6,298 nucleotides of DNA from contig CALGHW010000159.1 in NCBI GenBank assembly GCA_937916075.1, forward strand, positions 1-6,298. The letters are read 5' to 3'. Source of the DNA: an uncultured Prevotella sp. GTDB lineage: Bacteria; Bacteroidota; Bacteroidia; Bacteroidales; Bacteroidaceae. Shown in pieces: positions 1-5,677 of the stretch. Numbering within the stretch: position 1 is the stretch's first letter; each line of letters begins with the position of its first letter. Below the pieces are notes generated by a model, which saw nothing but the letters and a program-made list of their open reading frames with translations, had not been told where the DNA came from and made no database searches. The translations under genes and the position numbers were made by a program.

Positions 1-2056
1 CGACCACACAGAGCAAGGCAAAGTGTTTGAGGCTGTACAGATTGACGACAGCGTGAAAACACCGCTCAATGAGCAGCTCGACGGACTTAGCGACTGGATT
101 ACAAAAGTAAGCTATGGCTTCGCCGCTTTGATTGTCATCGGTCGTATCATTATGTATTTCGTGACCAATGGTACCGATTGTTTTGGCTCCATGGAACAAG
201 TAGCCCCGTTCATCGCTTATATCTTGCAGACATTGATGATTGCCGTGACACTTGTGGTAGTTGCTGTTCCTGAGGGATTGCCTATGGCTGTGACTTTGAG
301 TTTGGCTTACAGTATGCGCCGTATGCTCAAGACCAACAATCTTGTGCGCAAGATGCATGCTTGCGAAACCATGGGAGCAACCACTGTCATCTGCACGGAC
401 AAAACTGGCACACTGACTCAAAACCTTATGAGCGTGGACGACATGAAGGTGTATGGTGACACTCCTAAGGAAATTCTTAACGAAGGTATTGCTGTCAACT
501 CCACCGCATCTATTGATTTCTCCGACAAGAGCAAGCCACAGATACTGGGCAACCCAACAGAGGGTGCGTTGCTCCTTTGGCTAAACATACAAGGCGTTGA
601 CTATCGCACAATACGCGAGAATGTGAAAACTTTAGCAGAAATTCCGTTCTCTACGGAACGTAAGTATATGGCTACTTTTGTAGAATCGGTTGCCTTGAAG
701 GGCAAAAAGATTCTCTATGTGAAAGGTGCGCCCGAGATTGTGTTTGGTCTTTGCAAGAAAGCAGATATAAGCAAGGATATTGTAGACAAGCAGCTTGCAG
801 AATATCAAAACCGCGCCATGCGTACGCTGGGCTTTGCCTATCAGATAGTTGATGATGGAAGCAGGGCTATTGACGGCAACAAAATTGTTGCAGACAATCT
901 TTGCTTTATAGGCATAGCTGCTATTGCTGACCCTGTAAGAACAGATGTTCCTGCTGCCGTTAAGGAATGTGTTGACGCTGGCATCAGCGTGAAGATTGTG
1001 ACGGGTGACACTCCGGGTACAGCAAAGGAAATAGCTCGTCAGATTGGTCTTTGGAATGATTCTAAGGACACGGAACATAATATCATTACAGGTCCGGAGT
1101 TTGCCGCATTGACAGACAAGGAACTTCAGAAACGCGTACTTGACTTGAAGATTATCTCCCGTGCCCGTCCTATGGACAAGAAACGCTTGGTGGAGGCATT
1201 ACAAAAATTGAATCAGGTAGTGGCTGTTACAGGCGACGGCACCAACGACGCACCTGCTCTCCGCACTGCCCACGTAGGTCTGTCAATGGGCGATGGTACA
1301 AGCGTAGCAAAGGAGGCTTCCGACATTACCATCATTGACAACTCGTTCAGCAGTATTGGCAAGGCTGTTATGTGGGGACGCTCGTTGTACCAGAATATCC
1401 AGCGTTTCCTCTTGTTCCAGTTGACGGTTAACGTGACGGCTTGTTTCCTTGTTCTATGCGGTGCCTTCATGGGAACGGAGTCTCCTCTTACCGTTACGCA
1501 GATGCTGTGGATTAACCTCATCATGGACACATTCGCCGCAATGGCTCTTGCATCGTTGCCGCCATCGGAGAGCGTGATGAAGGACAAACCGCGCGACCGC
1601 AAGGCATTCATCCTCAACAAGCCTATGCTCCGTGAGATTATCGGTGTGGGTGGATTCTTCTTCCTCATGCTGCTCGGAATGCTCTATATCTTCCAGCATG
1701 CTGATATCCATCAGCTCACCGACTTGCTGCACGTGCAGCTCGGAGCTAAAGGTCACGTTACTACCTATGAGCTAACACTGCTCTTCACGACTTTCGTTAT
1801 GACCCACTTCTTCTATCTATTCAATGCCCGCGCATTTGAGACAGGACGCAGTGCTTTGCATTTCAAGGGATGCAACGGATTGTTGACAATTGTGGCTATT
1901 ATCCTCATAGGCCAGATTGCTATGGTTGAATTGCCTGGCTTGCAACAGTTCTTCAACGTGGAGGGACTAAAACTGACAGACTGGATAATCATCATCGTTG
2001 GCTCTTCCCTCGTACTTTGGGTACGTGAGATTTGGCATCTGTTGACAAAGAAATAG
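1..2056 (+). CDS. Calcium-translocating P-type ATPase, PMCA-type (5' end cut by window edge)
   Basis: This is an ATP-driven cation pump of the inner membrane, most likely exporting Ca2+. The frame is open from base 2, so the GTG at 23 is internal and the true start lies left of the window. The 684 visible residues (numbered from base 2) begin at the end of the actuator domain. They then show M3 and M4 with PEGLP at 90, the phosphorylation motif DKTGTLT at 133, KGAPE in the nucleotide-binding domain at 241, TGDTPGTA at 334, hinge TGDGTNDAP at 410, and six C-terminal membrane segments ending at a TAG stop. Calcium-site residues visible are Glu91 in M4 and Asn505/Asp509 (NLIMD) in M6. M5 reads NVTA (477-480), with Ala where SERCA has its site I Glu, as in one-site PMCA pumps. 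Family members of about 880-900 residues suggest roughly 200 are missing. There is no calmodulin-binding tail. It converges with the GH27 gene. Family is secure; ion specificity is inferred. Confidence 0.93.
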   Translation, partial: DHTEQGKVFEAVQIDDSVKTPLNEQLDGLSDWITKVSYGFAALIVIGRIIMYFVTNGTDCFGSMEQVAPFIAYILQTLMIAVTLVVVAVPEGLPMAVTLSLAYSMRRMLKTNNLVRKMHACETMGATTVICTDKTGTLTQNLMSVDDMKVYGDTPKEILNEGIAVNSTASIDFSDKSKPQILGNPTEGALLLWLNIQGVDYRTIRENVKTLAEIPFSTERKYMATFVESVALKGKKILYVKGAPEIVFGLCKKADISKDIVDKQLAEYQNRAMRTLGFAYQIVDDGSRAIDGNKIVADNLCFIGIAAIADPVRTDVPAAVKECVDAGISVKIVTGDTPGTAKEIARQIGLWNDSKDTEHNIITGPEFAALTDKELQKRVLDLKIISRARPMDKKRLVEALQKLNQVVAVTGDGTNDAPALRTAHVGLSMGDGTSVAKEASDITIIDNSFSSIGKAVMWGRSLYQNIQRFLLFQLTVNVTACFLVLCGAFMGTESPLTVTQMLWINLIMDTFAAMALASLPPSESVMKDKPRDRKAFILNKPMLREIIGVGGFFFLMLLGMLYIFQHADIHQLTDLLHVQLGAKGHVTTYELTLLFTTFVMTHFFYLFNARAFETGRSALHFKGCNGLLTIVAIILIGQIAMVELPGLQQFFNVEGLKLTDWIIIIVGSSLVLWVREIWHLLTKK

Positions 2057-2061
2057 AAACA

Positions 2062-2090
2062 TGAAGGTAATATAAATTCATATTCCTTCA
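2062..2090 (+). other. Small AT-rich hairpin just after the ATPase stop
   Basis: A stem of tgaagg/ccttca continues, past one bulged T, into aatat/atatt around the loop aaattc. It starts 6 nt after the ATPase stop. It is AT-rich and has no following U-run on the + strand, so it is not a standard intrinsic terminator. It may protect the mRNA 3' end or be chance. Confidence 0.3.
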
Positions 2091-2118
2091 AAGCTTCCTT
2101 CGGAGCGGCTGAAACGGA

Positions 2119-2216
2119 TACAAAGAGAAAGTTGCCTGATTACGAAGAGAAACCTGCCAACTTTCTCCCAGAAATCAGGCAACTTTCTCTTTGTAATCAG
2201 GCAACTTTATTTTCTT
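2119..2216. repeat. 22-bp-period direct repeat with a perfect 23-bp inverted copy (REP-like candidate)
   Basis: Three head-to-tail 22-bp units start at 2151, 2173 and 2195. The second and third share aatcaggcaacttt exactly (19/22 over the whole unit); the first is degenerate (15/22 to the second) but keeps caactttctc in phase. An inverted copy lies to the left: 2119-2141 is the exact reverse complement of 2173-2195, with a 31-nt loop. The longer left segment 2128-2150 also pairs with 2186-2208 over 23 positions with one G-U pair, so two mutually exclusive long helices are possible. It sits between convergent genes and no protein is encoded here. It could be a dispersed extragenic palindrome, a terminator, or both. 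The repeat is directly visible; its function is inferred. Confidence 0.85.
2128..2216 (+). terminator. Candidate ATPase terminator formed by the repeat hairpin
   Basis: The helix 2128-2150/2186-2208 is followed at once on the + strand by a T-rich tract (attttctt, 2209-2216), the arrangement expected of an intrinsic terminator. The loop is about 35 nt, longer than usual. It lies about 70 nt after the ATPase stop, where transcription must end before meeting the opposing GH27 unit. Termination is an inference from structure. Confidence 0.45.
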
Positions 2217-2234
2217 GACACGAACGAGTGTAAT

Positions 2235-2285
2235 AAAAAATCGTTATAGACTCACTGCACCACTACCCTTTTCAAGGGGTGTGGT
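2235..2285 (-). terminator. Candidate GH27 terminator
   Basis: The stem accac (2259-2263)/gtggt (2281-2285) and inner stem ccctt (2266-2270)/aaggg (2274-2278) are separated by a 2x2 internal loop and closed by a 3-nt loop. It begins 16 nt after the GH27 stop on the - strand. A run of six T on that strand (2240-2235) follows the stem only after about 18 nt, so it is not textbook. The position supports a terminator; the spacing weakens it. Confidence 0.4.
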
Positions 2286-2300
2286 AAGTATACTTATGTG

Positions 2301-4697
2301 TCACTTAACCACAATCTTTTTGCCGTGATGGATATATACGCCCTTGCCTATTGGCTTATTGAGCCTCACACCTTGTAAAGAGTAATAAGCGGTTTTATCA
2401 GAACCCTTCATTTGAACTTTGTCCAACGCCGTCGTTTGCCCATTGGCTTCCACTGATATCAGCTTTACATTGTCGAAAAAAAGGTGAGGATTGGCACTGG
2501 ACCCTTTTCCCGAAGACTGATAGCCCAATGACACCATGCCTGAAGTCTCTTCCGACAGCGTGAACTTGACAGTCTCCGTTGACCAGGCCTTAGCCGTATA
2601 CACACGACTTTCAGCCGTGTACTCTTCGCCCGAATCGGCTATGAAACCTATCCAACTTTTTTGCGGAACAGCGTCTGTGCCTCCCGCATTGTAGATGGTA
2701 TAGACCAGCTCATAGGAACCTGCGGGCAAAGTGACAGGCTCCACATATTGTGCCGACTGCCCCCATACGGAAAACAGGCCGAGAGCATTGCCTGTTTTTC
2801 CGTCAGGAGAAGTTGCCGGAGCTGTAAAGCCGCCGCCCACCAGTTTCCAAGACGAACCGTAAGCAAAAACAGCTCCTCCCATTCCGTTGTGGTCGTAACC
2901 GTCACTGGTGGCGCCTGCATCCACGGCCTTCCAGTCTGTCACAGGCTGCAGGCCATAATAAGACGTGCCGTTTTTGGCCATATCCTTTCCATAGCCACAA
3001 ACATGGTTGTCAATCGGCTCACTCTTTGAGAAATCGGAGTTTTTGATGTACTGCGACGTGATGTCTGTCTTCTTGACATCCACAGGAATCATAGCGGTGT
3101 CCGAAAGTTCCATATAATCAATGTCAGGCATCCAGGCAGTAGCATTGCTCAACCGAACAGTATTGCGTCCTTTCTGAAGGGCAATGTCCACAGTGGTGGT
3201 TCCTACGGTGTTCCATCCTCCGCTGTTCACCCTGATGGTCTTCACCTCCTTTCCATTGACACTGACGGTCATGTCGCGGTCTTCGCCACAAATGAAAGCG
3301 ATGGTCATATGATAATCTCCGCCGTTGGTACTGTATACGTCACGCCATTGCAGGTCGTTCTGTTCGCTATAGCCCAACCAGCCCGCCTTGAACCCGGCTG
3401 AGCAAGAGGTGGAAGCCTCGTAGATGCCTGTCTTTGCCGATTGGTTGTTGACAAGTTCCTGATAGTCGCTGATGTATCCCGTCTCGGCTTCGTAACGGGT
3501 ACGCTCCAGTCGCCGCTCGGCCTGGGCAACATAGATGCGTGTGCCGTGGGCAGGAACAGTAACTGTATAATTGCCAGTGAAAGCCCCCACATCCTTGCGC
3601 TCATACACATCACGAAGGCTGACGGTGCCGCCCAAATCCAGCTGATTGAAATTTACGATGGCTTTCCGGGCGCCATCGGTGGGATTATACACTGCAAAGG
3701 CCCTTTTTGTGCCACCCAACGTTTCCAAATCTTTCACCAATATGTGGCATCCATTCTGAATACCTGCCACATAAGCCTGCAGACATAGCGTGTCTTGATT
3801 CAGGGCTATCAGTTCCTCGTTAGTCAGCAGTTTGAGGGTTGTGTCCTTTATAGTCGTGAGATCACAGCCTATGAGCAGCGGACTCGACATGATACACCAC
3901 AGTCCAAAGTGTGTGCGGTCCTCCTCGTCGGTCAGAGAACGTCCCACCTCGAGCATGTCCATGTCATTGTAGTGTCCATCGTAGCAGTATGCACTCAAGT
4001 AAAGGTTCTCGGCCAATATTTTCTTCACGGAGTTCCATGAATTACTGATGTCTTTGGTGGTTCGCCATGAAAAAGCCACATCATGGACCCATGTGCCAGG
4101 ATAGTCCCAACGGCACACATTCAGGCGCACATCGGTGCGCCCTGTGTTTTTGATGGCGTTGCTGATGGCCGTATAGCGTTCCTGCGGGTCAAGAGCCAGC
4201 CGCTGGGAGTTCTGGGGTGCGTCGCCTCCACAGAAATCCACCTTGATGAAGTCAAAACCGCACTCCTTGAAATAGTAGTCGGCATCGTGCTGGTCATAGT
4301 TGTAAAAACCCACATTCACGCTCTGCGTGTCCCCATTGTAATAATTGCCGCAGGTGTTTGCTCCCGCGTCACTGTAAATACCGGCCTTCAGCCCCTTGGA
4401 ATGAATGTAGTCGGCCACAGGCTTCAGCCCGTTGGGGAAGCGCGTGGGGTGTATAATCAGCTCCCCCGTCTCTTTGTTGCGCCCGCCAAAGAACCCGTCG
4501 TCAATATTGATGTGGTCATAGCCCACGGCCTTCAGCCCCTTGTCCACCATGGCATCCGCCTGGCTTTTGATAAGGTCTTCGTTGATTTTCACTCCATAGG
4601 TATTCCATGAACTCCAGCCCATTGTGGGGCCTTTCTGTGCTACTCCTGTAGTAGCGGCCAATAGTACGGCCATTGATAATAAGTTACGTTTATTCAC
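2301..4697 (-). CDS. Secreted multidomain alpha-galactosidase, glycoside hydrolase family 27
   Basis: The predicted function is release of terminal alpha-linked galactose from plant-type oligo- or polysaccharides outside the cytoplasm (GH27, retaining mechanism). The start is GTG at 4697: it gives MNKR plus a hydrophobic stretch and a signal peptidase I-type site near GVA-Q (residues 18-21), whereas the ATG at codon 9 would lose the basic N-region. The catalytic barrel shows GWSSWN (27-32), NIDDGFF (64-70), KVDF with nucleophile Asp154, WRTT (211-214) and NDMDML with acid/base Asp247. The Asp66-Asp67 pair is typical of galactosidases. A beta domain follows to about 395, then a CBM6/35-like module (about 400-532: YEAE, GGDY, VNG, GGWNT, IDYMEL), an unassigned predicted jelly-roll (about 545-750) and a tail (757-798, YSLQG...GVYI..GKK) like Bacteroidales sorting tails. 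It appears monocistronic. Family is secure; exact substrate and beta-L-arabinopyranosidase activity cannot be settled here. Confidence 0.93.
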   Translation of the reverse strand: MNKRNLLSMAVLLAATTGVAQKGPTMGWSSWNTYGVKINEDLIKSQADAMVDKGLKAVGYDHINIDDGFFGGRNKETGELIIHPTRFPNGLKPVADYIHSKGLKAGIYSDAGANTCGNYYNGDTQSVNVGFYNYDQHDADYYFKECGFDFIKVDFCGGDAPQNSQRLALDPQERYTAISNAIKNTGRTDVRLNVCRWDYPGTWVHDVAFSWRTTKDISNSWNSVKKILAENLYLSAYCYDGHYNDMDMLEVGRSLTDEEDRTHFGLWCIMSSPLLIGCDLTTIKDTTLKLLTNEELIALNQDTLCLQAYVAGIQNGCHILVKDLETLGGTKRAFAVYNPTDGARKAIVNFNQLDLGGTVSLRDVYERKDVGAFTGNYTVTVPAHGTRIYVAQAERRLERTRYEAETGYISDYQELVNNQSAKTGIYEASTSCSAGFKAGWLGYSEQNDLQWRDVYSTNGGDYHMTIAFICGEDRDMTVSVNGKEVKTIRVNSGGWNTVGTTTVDIALQKGRNTVRLSNATAWMPDIDYMELSDTAMIPVDVKKTDITSQYIKNSDFSKSEPIDNHVCGYGKDMAKNGTSYYGLQPVTDWKAVDAGATSDGYDHNGMGGAVFAYGSSWKLVGGGFTAPATSPDGKTGNALGLFSVWGQSAQYVEPVTLPAGSYELVYTIYNAGGTDAVPQKSWIGFIADSGEEYTAESRVYTAKAWSTETVKFTLSEETSGMVSLGYQSSGKGSSANPHLFFDNVKLISVEANGQTTALDKVQMKGSDKTAYYSLQGVRLNKPIGKGVYIHHGKKIVVK

Positions 4698-4739
4698 CTT
4701 GATAATAAGTTTTTGTTAATAGTGTTATCTTTCCTAATA

Positions 4740-4770
4740 CAAAAATAGTTATTTTTTTAAAACTTTGCAA
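4740..4770 (-). promoter_or_regulatory. Bacteroidetes-type promoter for the GH27 gene
   Basis: Read on the - strand, a -33 TTG (4770-4768) is followed after 20 nt by TATTTTTG (4747-4740), a full match to the -7 consensus TAnnTTTG. Transcription would begin near 4733, giving a leader of about 36 nt before the GTG start. The leader is A/T-rich with no Shine-Dalgarno sequence, as is usual in this phylum. An 8-bp inverted repeat (4719-4726 and 4769-4776) brackets the promoter. Confidence 0.65.
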
Positions 4771-4811
4771 CACTATCCCCATTTTATCCGTAAAAAACCC
4801 AAAACAGAGGA

Positions 4812-4831
4812 TGCTGTCTCTTCCGACAGCA
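4812..4831 (-). other. Hairpin, terminator-like on the - strand
   Basis: A perfect 7-bp stem (tgctgtc/gacagca) closes a 6-nt loop. On the - strand it is followed by a T-rich stretch, with six T at 4797-4792 about 14 nt beyond the stem. It lies upstream of the predicted GH27 promoter, so it could stop read-through from the ruvA side, but no transcript needing it is visible. Confidence 0.35.
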
Positions 4832-5005
4832 GACCTGGCAGAAGCAAGCCGTCTGTTCGTCAACAAGCTACAAAGGTGAAAAACTCATGTTTTTTTTGAA
4901 CATTACATACTTCCACATATTTCAGCCGGTCTGATACAATAAGCCACCTTCTTTTCCGTTATTGAATAATGTATATATACAAATCATTTTTAGAAGAATC
5001 ATTTT

Positions 5006-5608
5006 ATGATAGAATACATCAAGGGTGAGTTGACCGAGCTTACTCCCGCTCTGGCTGTGGTGGAAGCGGCCGGTGTGGGCTATGGCCTAAATATCTCGCT
5101 CAACACCTATACGGCCATCCAGGGCCACAAGGACGTGAAGCTTTATGTCTACGAGTCAATACGGGAGGACGCCCACCTGCTTTACGGGTTTGCCTCCAAG
5201 AAGGAGCGCGAACTGTTTATGCTGCTCATCTCGGTGAGCGGCGTAGGACCGGGCACCGCCCGGATGGTGCTCTCGTCGCTCACCCCCGCCGAACTGTGCA
5301 ACAGCATCTCCACCGGCAACGAGCGCGTCATCAAGGGAGTCAAGGGCATCGGCCTGAAGACGGCCCAGCGCATCATCGTTGACCTGAGAGACAAGATTGT
5401 GGCACTGGGCATCGCAGCCGAGATACCCGTAGGCGGTTCGGTGGAGGCCCCTGTCAACAACCAGGTCAAGGACGAGGCCGTCGCCGCCCTCACCATGCTG
5501 GGATTTGCCCCGGCCCCTACCCAAAAGGTGGTGGTCAAGATTCTGCAAGACGCTCCCGACACCCCCGTGGAACAAGTGGTCAAGCTGGCCCTGAAGCAAA
5601 TCAAATAA
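5006..5608 (+). CDS. ruvA: Holliday junction branch migration protein RuvA
   Basis: RuvA binds four-way DNA junctions as a tetramer and loads the RuvB motor, which drives branch migration before RuvC cleavage during recombination and replication-fork repair in the cytoplasm. The 200-residue length is normal (E. coli RuvA is 203). Residues 1-62 form the OB-fold, ending in REDAHLLYGF with the acidic-pin pair Glu54/Asp55 that lies at the junction centre. Two helix-hairpin-helix motifs follow, around GVGPGTAR (79-86) and GVKGIGLKTAQR (111-122). A linker then leads to domain III (about 150-200), which contacts RuvB. The ATG start gives the canonical N-terminus MIEYIKGEL. No strong Shine-Dalgarno is seen. 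ruvB and ruvC are not in the window; sprA follows after 69 nt. Local G+C is clearly higher than in the ATPase gene. The protein appears intact. Confidence 0.97.
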   Translation: MIEYIKGELTELTPALAVVEAAGVGYGLNISLNTYTAIQGHKDVKLYVYESIREDAHLLYGFASKKERELFMLLISVSGVGPGTARMVLSSLTPAELCNSISTGNERVIKGVKGIGLKTAQRIIVDLRDKIVALGIAAEIPVGGSVEAPVNNQVKDEAVAALTMLGFAPAPTQKVVVKILQDAPDTPVEQVVKLALKQIK

Positions 5609-5677
5609 CCGAAAAGACATCCTGTCAACGGTCTGCACACAACCCGACAAAAAGAAACTCAGATCAGAAAAAGACGA

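Larger units (their letters stand above)
4698..5005. other. Divergent intergenic region between GH27 and ruvA
   Basis: These 308 bases separate two divergent genes. The left part is the AT-rich GH27 promoter and leader. The middle (about 4812-4855) holds two small hairpins that share two bases. The right part should carry the ruvA promoter. The best match is weak: TTTG at 4895-4898, 19 nt, then TATTTCAG at 4918-4925, which fits only part of TAnnTTTG. A 12-bp palindrome, tgtatatataca, lies at 4970-4981, 24 bases before the ruvA start. No convincing gene is present; a 15-codon frame from 4887 has no support. Confidence 0.6.

Noticed and set aside
23..25. GTG at 23 as the start of the ATPase
   Set aside because: The frame continues upstream to the window edge with in-family sequence (TEQGKVFEAV). 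A start here would remove the M1-M2 segments and the actuator domain.
1213..1756. Antisense frames of 151 and 100 codons opposite the ATPase membrane region
   Set aside because: The + strand encodes conserved P-type ATPase motifs throughout; the antisense products have no recognisable domain or start context.
2151..2216. CRISPR-like array from the regularly spaced repeats
   Set aside because: The 22-bp period is filled by the repeat itself, with no unique spacers and only three units, one of them degenerate; no cas genes are nearby.
4083..4610. 175-codon open frame on the + strand opposite the GH27 catalytic domain
   Set aside because: It lies entirely antisense to a gene with clear GH27 catalytic motifs, and its translation resembles no family I recognise. 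It is a by-product of codon composition.
4887..4934. 15-codon leader peptide frame before ruvA
   Set aside because: It has no ribosome binding site, no regulatory codon run beyond a slippery T tract, and no linked attenuator hairpin on the + strand.
5156..5650. Long - strand open frames (164 and 152 codons) opposite ruvA
   Set aside because: They are antisense to an intact, strongly recognisable ruvA and arise from its G+C-rich codon use; the products are low-complexity and His/Gly- or Ser/Thr-rich.
5609..5677. Separate promoter or terminator between ruvA and sprA
   Set aside because: The 69-nt gap contains no TAnnTTTG-like -7 element, no stable hairpin and no T-run; co-transcription is simpler.
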